Assembly (NCBI RefSeq): GCF_037076525.1
Contig: NZ_AP029018.1
Location: forward strand, 2,340,501 to 2,404,500
DNA from: Selenomonas sp. TAMA-11512
GTDB taxonomy: Bacteria > Bacillota > Negativicutes > Selenomonadales > Selenomonadaceae
DNA: 64,000 nucleotides
Direction of reading: 5' to 3'
Notes under the pieces: generated by a model
Seen by the model: the letters and a program-made list of their open reading frames with translations, nothing else
Databases searched by the model: none
Told to the model about the DNA's origin: nothing
Program-made: the position numbers and the translations under genes
Part shown: positions 8,002-16,955 of the stretch, piece by piece
Position numbering within the stretch: the stretch's first letter is position 1
How the letters are laid out: every line of letters begins with the position of its first letter

Positions 8002-9783
8002 TTATGACGAGAAGAGTCCGTTGTAAAGGCTGTTCATCTGCTGCAGCGTGACTTCCATCGCGTCGTATTTCTTGTACAGCGCTTTCTCGAAGGCCGTGAG
8101 CATATCTTTAAATGTCGCCATGCGCTCCTTCTGCATCTTGATCAGCGCGCCGAGCGTACTGTCGTCATCGGCCGCCGCCGATGTTCCGGCGACGTTGGAC
8201 ATGGCCTTCAATCCGCTTCTGAGAACATCCGACAGGCGATGGGCGATGCCCTTGGAGGACGATTTGTCATCTTCATCCGTTTTCGCGAGCACCTTGTAGA
8301 CCGCTTCCGGATCCGCCTGCAGCGCCTTGCGGAGCTTGTCCTCATCGAGCTTCAGGTGTCCCTGATCCGTCTCCGTCTCGATGCCGATCTGATAGGCGGA
8401 GTTGTACTTTCCGCTGATGGAATCGATGGGCGTCGATATCGCGCTGCGCATATCGCTGATGATCTTGCCGATGGTCGTGTCGTGATAGAGGAGACCCGCC
8501 TTCGCCTTTTTCTCCCATTTCTCGATCTGCTCCTCGGTCATGTCCTTCTTCTGCGCATCTGTCAGCGGACCGTAATCCTTCTCCACCTTCTCGCGGTACT
8601 TCTCATTGAGCTCGTCGATGATCTTGTTGTAGTCTTCGACGAACTTCTTCGCCTTCGCGACAACGGCATCCGTATCCTGGCTGACGGAGACGCGGACGGA
8701 CTTGCCCACATCGGTCGTATTCTGGAAGTTGTACTGGACGCCGGCGACGACGACGCGATTGCTGTCGAGCGTGTATACCTTTCCGTCGATCGTGGCCTGT
8801 CCCGCGGAACCGCCAAAGGACTGCGCCGTCACGGGGACGGCGGCCGTCGGATCAAATGTGGAGATGTTGGTCAGTGAATTCGTCGCCGTATCATACGATG
8901 CCAATTTCAACGCATTGAGAAGCTTCGCCGCATTTTCCTTCTCCTCGCTTGTCACTCCCGTCGATATGTCAAAGGCGATGACATTGTCCGCGCCGCCGCT
9001 CTTATTGTACATATTGAACGAGTCGGTCGTGGAATCATAGCCGGCGTAAATGTTGACGGAATTCTTGTTGTTCGCGTCGGTGCCGGAGACGAGGCCTGCC
9101 GATGTCGCGTCTTTGATTTTCTGCGCGAGATCGTTGAGCGTCTGCTTTTTCTCAAGAATCTCATCGTACGTAAAAGAGACAGTGAACTTGTGCGTATCGT
9201 CGGTTCCGGCTGCGCCGTTCGCCGTATCGTACAGGGTGAAGGAAAGCGCCACATCCGTGCCCGCCTTGTAGTTGGGCGTCGCCGTCGTGCCGACATTGTA
9301 CCAGGTCTTCGACGGATCGAGCGGCGGGGATACGGACGCTGCCTCCGCGGGCGTCATCTTGAAGCTGTCGCTCGACGCATACAGAAAATCTCTGAGCTCG
9401 ATCGACTTCGGCTTGGACGTATTCGCGCGATCGAGCGTCCCGTTCGACAGAAGGGATGCGTTCGAAGCAAGTCGTGACACCTCGACGCGGTGTGTCGTCA
9501 TAGCCGCCGCGCCGTTTGCCGTGACGGTGACAACGCTCTCGTCGGAGCTCTTCGCCGACATCGCGTTCAGCGTCGACTGGAGCTTGTAGTCGGTCAAGCC
9601 GGACAGACTGAATGTCTGCAGCTTGGAGTAGACCTCGTTCATCGCGGTCTTCTTCCACTCATTTTTCATTTCCGCCCGGTACATATTGTCATACTGCTTC
9701 TGCTTCGACATCATGCCCACTTTTACGAGCGACTCTATGTCCAGTCCCGATCCCGAAAGACCGTAAATACCGTTGGCTGCCAT
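8002..9783 (-). CDS. fliD: Flagellar filament cap protein FliD
   Basis: A 593-residue cap protein. FliD_N is recognisable (NGIYGLSGSGLDIESLVKVGMMSKQKQYDNMY), and FliD_C near the end includes VEDYNKIIDELNEKY and a terminal coiled region (FEKALYKKYDAMEVTLQQMNSL). The middle is Ser/Thr/Asp-rich and variable, as expected for the exposed domains. It caps the growing filament and folds flagellin monomers. The start has GGGGGA about 6 bases upstream. It lies between flaG and fliS, the usual Firmicute order. Confidence 0.95.
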   Translation of the reverse strand: MAANGIYGLSGSGLDIESLVKVGMMSKQKQYDNMYRAEMKNEWKKTAMNEVYSKLQTFSLSGLTDYKLQSTLNAMSAKSSDESVVTVTANGAAAMTTHRVEVSRLASNASLLSNGTLDRANTSKPKSIELRDFLYASSDSFKMTPAEAASVSPPLDPSKTWYNVGTTATPNYKAGTDVALSFTLYDTANGAAGTDDTHKFTVSFTYDEILEKKQTLNDLAQKIKDATSAGLVSGTDANNKNSVNIYAGYDSTTDSFNMYNKSGGADNVIAFDISTGVTSEEKENAAKLLNALKLASYDTATNSLTNISTFDPTAAVPVTAQSFGGSAGQATIDGKVYTLDSNRVVVAGVQYNFQNTTDVGKSVRVSVSQDTDAVVAKAKKFVEDYNKIIDELNEKYREKVEKDYGPLTDAQKKDMTEEQIEKWEKKAKAGLLYHDTTIGKIISDMRSAISTPIDSISGKYNSAYQIGIETETDQGHLKLDEDKLRKALQADPEAVYKVLAKTDEDDKSSSKGIAHRLSDVLRSGLKAMSNVAGTSAAADDDSTLGALIKMQKERMATFKDMLTAFEKALYKKYDAMEVTLQQMNSLYNGLFSS

Positions 9784-9795
9784 TGTACTTCCCCC

Positions 9796-10254
9796 TTACG
9801 CGTGCTCGTCTATGAAGGTGCCGATCCATTCGCGCGTGCGCTTGAGGTTTTCGATCATCTTCTCCGGCGGCATCTCCTTGAGCGTCTCGCCCGTCTTCCT
9901 GTCCAGCATGCGGACGGAGAGGAGGTTGACCTCCTTGTGGTACTCGAAGGAAAGATTCGCCGTGATGCGACTCATAATCTTGTTGAGCTCCTGTGTGAGG
10001 AGGCTGACCTGATTCTCGTCGAGCTTCTCCTCCTGCTTTTTATCCTGACGCTGCTGCGCATTGGGATCGTTTTTCGCGTCCGCGGCGTTCGCCGGCTGCT
10101 GCAGCTCCGCGCTCTGCGTCATGTCCTGCACGGACTGCTGCGCGCTGTCCTCGCTGTACCGTGCCGTATCCGTATCGGCTGTGCGCGAAGTGGAAAGTTC
10201 GACCGCGTGCACTACAGCTGCTGCGTTCATCGCATCCTGTACTCGTGTTACCAT
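9796..10254 (-). CDS. flaG: FlaG family flagellar protein
   Basis: A 152-residue protein. Its C-terminal half is the FlaG domain (LTQELNKIMSRITANLSFEYHKEVNLLSVRMLDRKTGETLKEMPPEKMIENL). The N-terminal half is low-complexity, Gln/Asp-rich and probably disordered. FlaG influences filament length in several bacteria, with mechanism poorly known. I chose the ATG at 10254 because GGAGGG lies 7 bases upstream; an in-frame ATG at 10290 has no ribosome site. The gap of about 210 bp to csrA contains no recognised promoter. Confidence 0.9.
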   Translation of the reverse strand: MVTRVQDAMNAAAVVHAVELSTSRTADTDTARYSEDSAQQSVQDMTQSAELQQPANAADAKNDPNAQQRQDKKQEEKLDENQVSLLTQELNKIMSRITANLSFEYHKEVNLLSVRMLDRKTGETLKEMPPEKMIENLKRTREWIGTFIDEHA

Positions 10255-10467
10255 GTTTGTTCCCTCCATAGACGGCGGATGGAATTCCATCCCGTTTCAT
10301 TCCTTTGTTTTGTTGTGCTGCTCTCTATCTGAACTCTTCCGCGCATTCGCAAGCGGTACGGTCTTACCTCATACCGTCCGATGCTTATCCCTTCGTCAGC
10401 TCCGCCGACGTCTTCCGTATATGCGGAGAACGTGGAAAGGGGTCGGAAAAGTGATATCCTCTTTGTC

Positions 10468-10698
10468 TTACTTCCCTGTCTTGGGCAGTACAGACTTCAA
10501 ATCGATCATATCGGACGGTATTGCGGCGCTCTTGTTCTCCGCCTGAATCGCCGCATATACCTCACCGCGATAGATCTTGATGCTCTTCGGTGCGTCAATG
10601 GCGATGCGAATGCTGTCGCCCTGTATATCCGCAATGGTGATGGTGATGTTGTCGCCGATCATGATCTTCTGATGCGGCTTTCTCGTCAGTACAAGCAT
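10468..10698 (-). CDS. csrA: Carbon storage regulator CsrA
   Basis: A 76-residue RNA-binding translational regulator. The N-terminus is classic (MLVLTRKPHQKIMIGDNITI), as are IRIAIDAPKSIKIYRGEVY and the conserved R44-equivalent region. CsrA dimers bind GGA hairpins; in Firmicutes the main target is the flagellin leader, and FliW antagonises it. The predicted fliC leader site in this window fits. It is 11 bp downstream of fliW, so the regulator and its antagonist are co-transcribed. Confidence 0.97.
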   Translation of the reverse strand: MLVLTRKPHQKIMIGDNITITIADIQGDSIRIAIDAPKSIKIYRGEVYAAIQAENKSAAIPSDMIDLKSVLPKTGK

Positions 10699-10709
10699 AA
10701 CCTCCCCCC

Positions 10710-11141
10710 TTACGCTTCGGGAAACAGCCGATGCTTCGTCGTGTACTTGCTGTCGACAAGAACGAGCTGCTTTGCCCGCAGAGAGCGGTTGTTGACGATG
10801 ACGGGCGCCAGGAGATTTGCCGTCATGGTCTCGACCTTGCCCTCCGGCATGGTGATGAGGCTGTAGATGGCGACTTCCTCCTCACTCTGGATGTCGAGCT
10901 CCTCGAGGGTCTCGTCATCAATGGAGATCTCGTAGTCGGCGAAGAACGTAAAGGGCGAAACCGCCAGGAAGGCAAGCTCCGGGGTCTTTGCCGACTGCAG
11001 AAACACATACGGCGTATCATCGTAGGGGACGAGCAGGAATTCCGTCTCCTCTTCAAAGGCGGGGATTCCGTCTCGGAATCTGAGAAACATATCCTCATCC
11101 GCTTCAATATCGCCAAAGCGAAGTGTGTGAATTGTCTTCAT
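10710..11141 (-). CDS. fliW: Flagellar assembly factor FliW
   Basis: A 143-residue acidic beta-barrel protein with the FliW features RFRDGIPAFEEETEFLLVP, LAFLAVSPFTFFADYEISID and VNNRSLRAKQLVL. FliW binds either flagellin or CsrA. When flagellin is secreted, freed FliW sequesters CsrA and permits new flagellin synthesis. The presence of fliW, csrA, fliS and a CsrA-like fliC leader gives the whole partner-switch in one locus. Confidence 0.96.
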   Translation of the reverse strand: MKTIHTLRFGDIEADEDMFLRFRDGIPAFEEETEFLLVPYDDTPYVFLQSAKTPELAFLAVSPFTFFADYEISIDDETLEELDIQSEEEVAIYSLITMPEGKVETMTANLLAPVIVNNRSLRAKQLVLVDSKYTTKHRLFPEA

Positions 11142-11150
11142 GTATCCTCC

Positions 11151-11741
11151 CTATGCATATCGCTCATAGTGACCTATGCTCGTCCACATTTTGATCTCGC
11201 CTTCTATGCGTTTATCGAAACTTAGGTCGCCTTTATTAAATGAAACATCTGCAAAAGCGTCCGTCTCTATATCCATATGTATGTCGCCGGTATCGATTTC
11301 GCCCTTGACCTCGGACGGCGTGACCTTGAACGTCGGACGGGGGATGGCGATGTAATCGATCTGCTTCTGCTCCATGATCTTCGTCTGCAGCTTTCCCTTG
11401 TCCATCTGATAGATGATCCGGCTGTCGGGCTTCGCCCCCTCGTCGATCATGTGCCATGCATCCTGCGTGTGCGATGAGGTCCCGGCTCGGACACCTTGGA
11501 AGCCCTTTTGCGCGAATTCTCTCGCGCGGTCATCATCGTTCCGGAAGCCGTACGCCTTGCGGCTCTCATACGTATCGCATTCGACGCGTACCTGTGTGAC
11601 GCCTTGATGCGTCTGCGCCTGCCGGTTCGTACCTGTGAGGCGAGCGGGCGTCGAATGGCTGTCGAGCGTGCCGAGGCGGTTGTGCGCCTGAATCATGGGG
11701 AGTTGGTGATGGACGTTCAGATAGAGCATATTGCTCAGCAT
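11151..11741 (-). CDS. YviE-like flagellar-locus protein (DUF6470)
   Basis: A 196-residue protein between flgL and fliW, the place of yviE in Bacillus. It starts LNVHHQLPMIQAHNRLGTLDSHS and contains IDYIAIPRPTFKVTPSEVKGEIDTGDI, features I associate with the YviE/DUF6470 family. There is no signal peptide or membrane segment. GGAGG lies 10 bases from the start at 11741; a second in-frame ATG 12 bases on is less likely. Function in flagellar assembly is unknown. Confidence 0.75.
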   Translation of the reverse strand: MLSNMLYLNVHHQLPMIQAHNRLGTLDSHSTPARLTGTNRQAQTHQGVTQVRVECDTYESRKAYGFRNDDDRAREFAQKGFQGVRAGTSSHTQDAWHMIDEGAKPDSRIIYQMDKGKLQTKIMEQKQIDYIAIPRPTFKVTPSEVKGEIDTGDIHMDIETDAFADVSFNKGDLSFDKRIEGEIKMWTSIGHYERYA

Positions 11742-11804
11742 CGCCTCAGCACCTCCTTTCTCATATTCTTATTAGGAACGCTTTCCCAGTACGAAAAGCA
11801 GCGA

Positions 11805-13121
11805 TCAGGACAGATAGTCCGCCAGCGACGGCGGCAGAATACGCGCTCCCACGGAAAGCGACATGTTGTAAAGCGTCTCCGCCTGCATCAGCTGGGTCGC
11901 AAGCTTGGCGACATCCGTGCTTGAGACATCCGTTATGTCTCCCAGCACAATGGCGCTCTGCGTGTCGAGCATCGTGGCGACGGAGTTGTAGACATTGTGC
12001 CTTGCCGCCATCTTGCCCTGGCTCGTGACGACGGTCGCGTGCGCGTTATCCGCGACGGCCACGCCGTCGGACGTCAGCCACTTGACATCGGACGAGTCGA
12101 CCTTTGCGTGCACGGTCAGCATGTCGTTGATCACCGCCGTGCCCGACTGCGGATTGCCCGAGCCGGGATAGTCGAAGAGGCTCGTTCCGTAGAGGTCGCC
12201 CGCGTGCAGGTTGACCGTGTCCGCCGTCGGCTCGATCGTGCCGTTTTTCTTCGTCATCGAGATGTACTTGAAATCTCCGTTGTACCGGACGATGTTCTGA
12301 CTTACGGTCGAAAACGACAGGTTGACGGTCGTGCCGTTCACCGTCACGCTCTGTCCCAGAGCCGTCCCGTTGTGCACGCCCTCACTCGAAAAGTACGTTG
12401 AGATCCCGACGGCACCGATATTGCCGACTCGGGTAGTCTCGCCCGCGGCACGGGCCGCCGCTTCCGTCCCGTACTTCGTCATCATGTCTTTGTAGCCCTT
12501 GGTCATGAAGTCGTAGTCGTAGACGTCACCCGTCGCCGTATTGACGTAGTACTCGTTTCCGTCGTCCCCCTTGAGTGTGAGCATCTGGCTGAGGTCGCCG
12601 CCCGTTGCCGGCACACCGCTGAAGAACTTCTTCTGATTATCGTCGAGCGTCTTCGCAACGCCGCGGTTCACCTGCGTCTCCGACATGACAAGCGGCTGCG
12701 TGAGGTCGGCCTGTCCCGAAAAGACATAGCGGTCGCCCTGCTGCTGATTGCCCAGGGAGACGATCTCCTGGATTTTGGCGAGCATTTCCTTCGCGATGGC
12801 GTCCATATCCGTGTCGCCGTTGACGTCGGTCGCCGCTGCAATCGTGCGCTCCTTGAGGCTTGCCAGGAGATCCGTCATGCCGACGATCGCGGAGTCCGAC
12901 GTCTTCATCCAGGAGCGGCCGACGTCGACGTTCTTCTGGTACTGATCGTTTTCATCGTATGTGACCTGAAAGCGGGTGTACTTCGAGTACTCCGACGCAT
13001 TGTCGGAAGGACGGTGGAGCTTGCTGCCGTCCGCCTGCTCCATGAGCTTTGTCTTGTGCTCATACGCTCGATTGAGCTGGTTTTGATAGTTTCTTACTGT
13101 CTGAAAGCTGGAAACGCGCAT
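11805..13121 (-). CDS. flgL: Hook-filament junction protein FlgL
   Basis: A 438-residue flagellin-like junction protein. The N-terminus (FQTVRNYQNQLNRAYEHKTKLMEQ, then LHRPSDNASEYSKY) and the C-terminus (ATQLMQAETLYNMSLSVGARI) are typical of FlgL/HAP3. It is longer than the roughly 300-residue Bacillus protein because of a central insert at about residues 150-350, probably surface domains. AGGTGA precedes the ATG. It follows flgK by 28 bp. Confidence 0.93.
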   Translation of the reverse strand: MRVSSFQTVRNYQNQLNRAYEHKTKLMEQADGSKLHRPSDNASEYSKYTRFQVTYDENDQYQKNVDVGRSWMKTSDSAIVGMTDLLASLKERTIAAATDVNGDTDMDAIAKEMLAKIQEIVSLGNQQQGDRYVFSGQADLTQPLVMSETQVNRGVAKTLDDNQKKFFSGVPATGGDLSQMLTLKGDDGNEYYVNTATGDVYDYDFMTKGYKDMMTKYGTEAAARAAGETTRVGNIGAVGISTYFSSEGVHNGTALGQSVTVNGTTVNLSFSTVSQNIVRYNGDFKYISMTKKNGTIEPTADTVNLHAGDLYGTSLFDYPGSGNPQSGTAVINDMLTVHAKVDSSDVKWLTSDGVAVADNAHATVVTSQGKMAARHNVYNSVATMLDTQSAIVLGDITDVSSTDVAKLATQLMQAETLYNMSLSVGARILPPSLADYLS

Positions 13122-13149
13122 ATATGTGTCACCTCATCTGTCTGCTCTG

Positions 13150-14907
13150 TTATCTGCCGACCATGCCCGTCGAGTTGACGAGGCGATCCAGCATCTCGTC
13201 CATCGTCGTCAGGCAGCGTGCGCATGCCTGATAGCCCTGCTGGAACTTAATCATGTTCGACAGCTCTTCGTTCCAATTGACGCCCGCCGTCGACTGACGC
13301 CAGTTGCTGATCTGCGTCATGACATTCTCCTGGAACTTGACCTGATTGTCCACTGTCTCCGCTTGAATGCCAAGCTCGGTGATCGTCGTGTTGTAGAAGT
13401 TGTTCAGCGAGATCGTCGCGATGGGCCGTGTGATGTCCGTCGCGGTCGTCGTCCCCAAGTTGTCCGTACGCGTCAGATTGTAGGTCATGTTGGCGTAGGA
13501 CACGTTCTCCTGCGTCATGTTGAAAAGCGCCGCGATGCGGACGCCGACGCTGTTGTCCGCCGTGCCGTTCAGGTCGCTGAACGTATGCGTAACGGTGCCT
13601 CCCGTTATCACCGGTTCGTTCTTGGAGTTGACGACGATCGTGACATTCGACGCGGCGCTGTTCTTTGCCGCCGAATTGTCTCCGTAGCCGCGAAGCGCGA
13701 GCTTCTTCTCGCCGTCACGGGCGGTGAGCTCGCGGTTGACGGTAAGCGCCTCCAGAATCTGGATACCCTTGAGCATCTCCTGCGTCGCGCCGACGGTCTT
13801 CGTCGTAGTCACCGCCGCCGGAGGGGGCCCGCCTGCCGTCGTTTTCGTCGTGTCGGCAGCGATGAGCGTATTCGTTTTCTCATCCCAGTAGTAGTACTTG
13901 CCGGTCTCGCCGTAGAAGTTCAGATCCGTCGTCGCGGCTGGATCGATGCCCGCGCCCGTGCGATGCATATCATTGAGGTTCGTCAGCATGAACGCGCCCA
14001 TGCGGGCAAGCTGATCGATGTAGCTCTTGTCCTCGGCGATGGAGTCCACGACGCCCTGCAGGGTGCCGGAGCCCGGCAGAAACGCCGTATTCGTCTCTTT
14101 GATGATGAGCGAATAATCGCTGACGCCATGCGCCTTGTTGTTCACTGGTCCGTCCATGGCGACGGTGAGCTTCGCCACACCGTTGACGATCGACGCGCCG
14201 TTCGTAACGATCTGCGACATGCCGTTCGGCATCTCATAGACCTGCAGGCTCATGTAGCCGGAGAGCTCATCCGTCAGGAGGTCGCGCTTGTCGCGGAGGT
14301 CGTTCGCCATCGAGCCGTCGGCTTCCGAAAGCGCGATCCGGCGGTTGAGATCCACGATCTGATCCGTGATCTGGTTGACTTTATCGACCTGATCCTGCAT
14401 GTCACGGTAAAGGGATGTGATCTGGTTCTGCAGATCTTCCGCAGATGAGCGGAGCTGGTCGGCAAACTGCTTTCCCTGCTCGATAACGGCCACGCGGGAG
14501 GACGAGTCGCTCGCATACGTGCCTGCCGTCTGCCACGCCTTGAAGAACTTCGTCAGGGCGGCCAGCGTGCTGTTATTGTCGGAATCGTTAAATATATTTT
14601 CCAGTTTGTCGTAGTTTTTCTGCCGCGTGTTGGCATACGTCTGCGTCGCTTCCTCACGCCAGTACTGACGATCCGCGAAAACGTCGCGGGCGCGTGTCAG
14701 AGACGCCGTATCCGCGCCCGTCCCGATGCGGATGCCGCCGTTCATGCCATAGTCTTTCAAGGGCTCCGTCGCCGCGATGTTGACGCGCTGGCGGGAGTAC
14801 CCTTCCGTATTCGCATTTGTGATATTGTGTCCTACCGTCTCCAGCGAGAGCTGGTTCTGGTAGATGCCCTTGACCATCGTATTGAGGCCGGAAAATGAAG
14901 ACCGCAT
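13150..14907 (-). CDS. flgK: Hook-filament junction protein FlgK
   Basis: A 585-residue HAP1. The N-terminus RSSFSGLNTMVKGIYQNQLSLETVGHNITNANTEGYSRQ is the rod/hook/junction signature, and the C-terminus holds SNMIKFQQGYQACARCLTTMDEMLDRL. The two cysteines in that C-terminal helix (ACARC) are unusual for FlgK, where small residues are common. The protein connects the hook to FlgL and the filament. AAAGGA precedes the start. Confidence 0.95.
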   Translation of the reverse strand: MRSSFSGLNTMVKGIYQNQLSLETVGHNITNANTEGYSRQRVNIAATEPLKDYGMNGGIRIGTGADTASLTRARDVFADRQYWREEATQTYANTRQKNYDKLENIFNDSDNNSTLAALTKFFKAWQTAGTYASDSSSRVAVIEQGKQFADQLRSSAEDLQNQITSLYRDMQDQVDKVNQITDQIVDLNRRIALSEADGSMANDLRDKRDLLTDELSGYMSLQVYEMPNGMSQIVTNGASIVNGVAKLTVAMDGPVNNKAHGVSDYSLIIKETNTAFLPGSGTLQGVVDSIAEDKSYIDQLARMGAFMLTNLNDMHRTGAGIDPAATTDLNFYGETGKYYYWDEKTNTLIAADTTKTTAGGPPPAAVTTTKTVGATQEMLKGIQILEALTVNRELTARDGEKKLALRGYGDNSAAKNSAASNVTIVVNSKNEPVITGGTVTHTFSDLNGTADNSVGVRIAALFNMTQENVSYANMTYNLTRTDNLGTTTATDITRPIATISLNNFYNTTITELGIQAETVDNQVKFQENVMTQISNWRQSTAGVNWNEELSNMIKFQQGYQACARCLTTMDEMLDRLVNSTGMVGR

Positions 14908-14923
14908 AATTATTCCTTTCCCT

Positions 14924-15403
14924 TTATATATCCTTATCGAAAAGCATCCTGCTCTCGACCGTCGGCTTCATCCCTGACGCCTCTGCCGCTTCCCTTGCGT
15001 ATGTCCCTTCGGCGGTTGCCTGCCGCATGACATTCAGATTGAATTCCGTATACTGCATACTGCGCTCGACGAGTCCTCTGTTGCGTGCGCCGATCTCCCG
15101 TGCTCTTTTCAATATCCCGCGGAGTGCATCCGACAGACTCTGCACTTCCTGCGTCTTTGTCCTGTCGGATGTCCTTTCAAGGACTTCCTGAAGATTTTTC
15201 ACTCCGAGTTTCACGCAACACGCCGTCTCCGCCGTCCGCACCTTGCGAAAGCGCCGGAGAGCACCGTCGATCTCACCGGCAAACCGCACCGCTTCGACTC
15301 CGGAGGACGTACCCGTCAGGCTCTTGTTCTCCTGCTCCAAAAGCGCCTCAAGCTCCTCCGCGATGGCGATTTCCTGCCGCAGAAGACCGATGATTTCGTC
15401 CAC
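14924..15403 (-). CDS. FlgN-like export chaperone (second copy)
   Basis: A 159-residue helical protein starting at a GTG codon (15403) with AAAGGAG upstream. It has FlgN-type features: a leading amphipathic helix (IIGLLRQEIAIAEELEALLEQEN), a long central helix and a Met/Asn-rich C-terminus (QYTEFNLNVMRQ). FlgN chaperones FlgK and FlgL. A second FlgN-like gene lies immediately upstream, so the locus has two, perhaps one per junction protein. This copy is adjacent to flgK. Confidence 0.7.
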   Translation of the reverse strand: MDEIIGLLRQEIAIAEELEALLEQENKSLTGTSSGVEAVRFAGEIDGALRRFRKVRTAETACCVKLGVKNLQEVLERTSDRTKTQEVQSLSDALRGILKRAREIGARNRGLVERSMQYTEFNLNVMRQATAEGTYAREAAEASGMKPTVESRMLFDKDI

Positions 15404-15421
15404 GATTGTTCTCCTTTGCCC

Positions 15422-15907
15422 CTATGCCTTGAAATCGAGCCTCTTCGCGTGGGAAACCTGTTCCTTGCCGCCGACGCCGTACGATTGATCCACCTTCGCG
15501 TCACCGATCTTGTTGAGGTGCCACTGCACGGCATCGAGTGCACTGACGAGGAGGAGCTCGTTTTGCTCCGTCGACGCCTTCGTTTCCCTGACAAGCTCGT
15601 CAAGCGCCTCGGCGAGATCGCCCAGGAGCTTTGCGTACGGCGGCGACGGACAAAATTGCGCGAGCGCCGAAAGCTTCGTATCCGGCGTGACTTCCGGCAG
15701 ATTTGCCGCTATGCGCAAGAGGATTGCCTGTCGTTTCTCTTCCTTTTGACGCAGAGATGCCGCCAGCGCCTCCTCCTCTTTGATCAGTGCCTCCAACTCC
15801 TTCAGATTCACCGTCACAAGAAGCGCGCGCTTCTTTGAGGCGAGCTTCCGGAGAGCCTCATAATCCCTCTTGATGCCCTGCATCACATGAATGAGATCTT
15901 GCCACAT
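15422..15907 (-). CDS. flgN: FlgN-like export chaperone (first copy)
   Basis: A 161-residue helical protein of FlgN size and pattern (MWQDLIHVMQGIKRDYEALRKLASKKRALLV, then LEALIKEEEALAASLRQKEEKRQAIL). The ATG at 15907 is preferred because GAGGAGG sits 6 bases upstream; an ATG two codons earlier would directly abut it. It precedes the other FlgN-like gene by 18 bp. By position it corresponds to yvyG/flgN of Bacillus. Confidence 0.75.
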   Translation of the reverse strand: MWQDLIHVMQGIKRDYEALRKLASKKRALLVTVNLKELEALIKEEEALAASLRQKEEKRQAILLRIAANLPEVTPDTKLSALAQFCPSPPYAKLLGDLAEALDELVRETKASTEQNELLLVSALDAVQWHLNKIGDAKVDQSYGVGGKEQVSHAKRLDFKA

Positions 15908-15983
15908 GGGCATCCTCCTCGCCGCATATCAAATGCCGCGCGCAAGCGTCCGCCTCACAGACACCGCACGCTTTCTTAATAGT

Positions 15984-16010
15984 AAAAAAGCCGTGCTCAG
16001 ACGGCTTTTT
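15984..16010 (-). terminator. Hairpin terminator overlapping the flgM stop codon
   Basis: A 10-bp arm (aaaaagccgt, ending 15994) pairs with acggcttttt at 16001-16010 around a six-base loop that contains the flgM TGA. On the minus strand it ends in a run of T. It would end or attenuate flgM transcription before flgN-flgK-flgL. The last flgM codons form the stem, so ribosomes finishing flgM would melt it. Confidence 0.65.
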
Positions 16011-16281
16011 CGAGCATCTTGCCCGCTATATCCTTCGCATCGATACGATAGCGCCCCGCCGCGATTTCCTCGGCAAAGTACGATACCTTATCCGCGCGAA
16101 CCGTGTCTCCAGCGGCATGAAGTCTTCCAAGCACCTCTCCGAACGTCTGCCCCATGCCCGAGATTGTCACTTCATCCTGCGGAGTCTGTATGTCTGCCGC
16201 GCGATCCTTCGCTCCCATATTCTTCTGTGTCTGATACGCCTGCATCATAAGAGCGCCTGTGCGCTGTACCTGCATCGACAT
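15997..16281 (-). CDS. flgM: Anti-sigma-28 factor FlgM
   Basis: A 94-residue protein. The C-terminal half carries the FlgM pattern (VTISGMGQTFGEVLGRLHAAGDTVRADKVSYFAEEIAAGRYRIDAKDIAGKML). It binds sigma-28 until exported through the finished hook. I chose the ATG at 16281 with AAGGTGG 8 bases upstream; two in-frame GTG codons at 16293 and 16290 are alternatives. It has its own sigma-28-like promoter and a terminator at its stop. Confidence 0.92.
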   Translation of the reverse strand: MSMQVQRTGALMMQAYQTQKNMGAKDRAADIQTPQDEVTISGMGQTFGEVLGRLHAAGDTVRADKVSYFAEEIAAGRYRIDAKDIAGKMLEKAV

Positions 16282-16366
16282 ACGATTCACCACCTTTTCT
16301 CACCTATAGATATTATATACAATGACGGCACACTCGGCGGATATCCCATCCTCCGCAGCCACCCTT

Positions 16367-16393
16367 ATATCGAATATTCGCTCCGGCGACTTA
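16367..16393 (-). promoter_or_regulatory. Sigma-28 promoter upstream of flgM
   Basis: On the minus strand TAAG (16393-16390) and TTCGATAT (16374-16367) are separated by 15 bases, close to TAAA-N15-GCCGATAT. It lies about 85 bases before flgM, 30-50 bases past the end of yvyF. Together with the fliC promoter it predicts feedback by FlgM on its own synthesis. A TATAAT at about 16313-16318 could give a second start. Confidence 0.6.
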
Positions 16394-16420
16394 AGGCATC
16401 GCTTGTCACGAACGCTCGCC

Positions 16421-16804
16421 TCACTTCATGCTCTTATACGTCGCTTTCACCGTCTTGGAAGCATGCGCCGCGATCTTATCGACAGATTTCTCGATATCCT
16501 TGGCGCAATTCTCGCAGAATCTGCCGCGAATGATCGGGGCGCCGCAGCTTTCGCAGGGATACTCGATATCGACGCCCGTCGAGAGAAACCGCCCCTCGCG
16601 AATCATACGCATGACGATCGTCTCCTTGACACCGAGCGCTTCACAGATCTTCGATATGGAGCTCTTCGGGTTGTCGCGCACATAGGAGAGAATCTCTTCC
16701 TCCTCTTCCTGCTGCTTACGCATACAATCGCCGCAGAGGCGAATCCCCGCCGTCTTTAAAAACAACTTGCCGCAGCTCGGGCAATTCTTCAGCTGTCCTG
16801 CCAT
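16421..16804 (-). CDS. yvyF: YvyF-type flagellar operon zinc protein
   Basis: A 127-residue cytoplasmic protein with two zinc ribbons: CPSCGKLF with CGDC near the N-terminus, and CESCGAPIIRGRFCENC at about 83-99. Between them is a MerR/winged-helix-like segment (SSISKICEALGVKETIVMRMIREGRF). This is the family encoded just upstream of flgM in Bacillus (yvyF, flagellar operon protein). AAGGAG precedes the start. A regulatory role is likely but unproven. Confidence 0.9.
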   Translation of the reverse strand: MAGQLKNCPSCGKLFLKTAGIRLCGDCMRKQQEEEEEILSYVRDNPKSSISKICEALGVKETIVMRMIREGRFLSTGVDIEYPCESCGAPIIRGRFCENCAKDIEKSVDKIAAHASKTVKATYKSMK

Positions 16805-16955
16805 TCATGTCACTCCTTACCGTATTCCAAAAGCGCTCGGGCCCCTGCAAACACACGCAGCACACCCGTCGGCTCTGTTTTCAACTCTAGTATCGTTAAA
16901 AAATAAAATTTCCCTAAGCACCTATCCGAAATTAAGATAAATTGCCTAAAAAATA

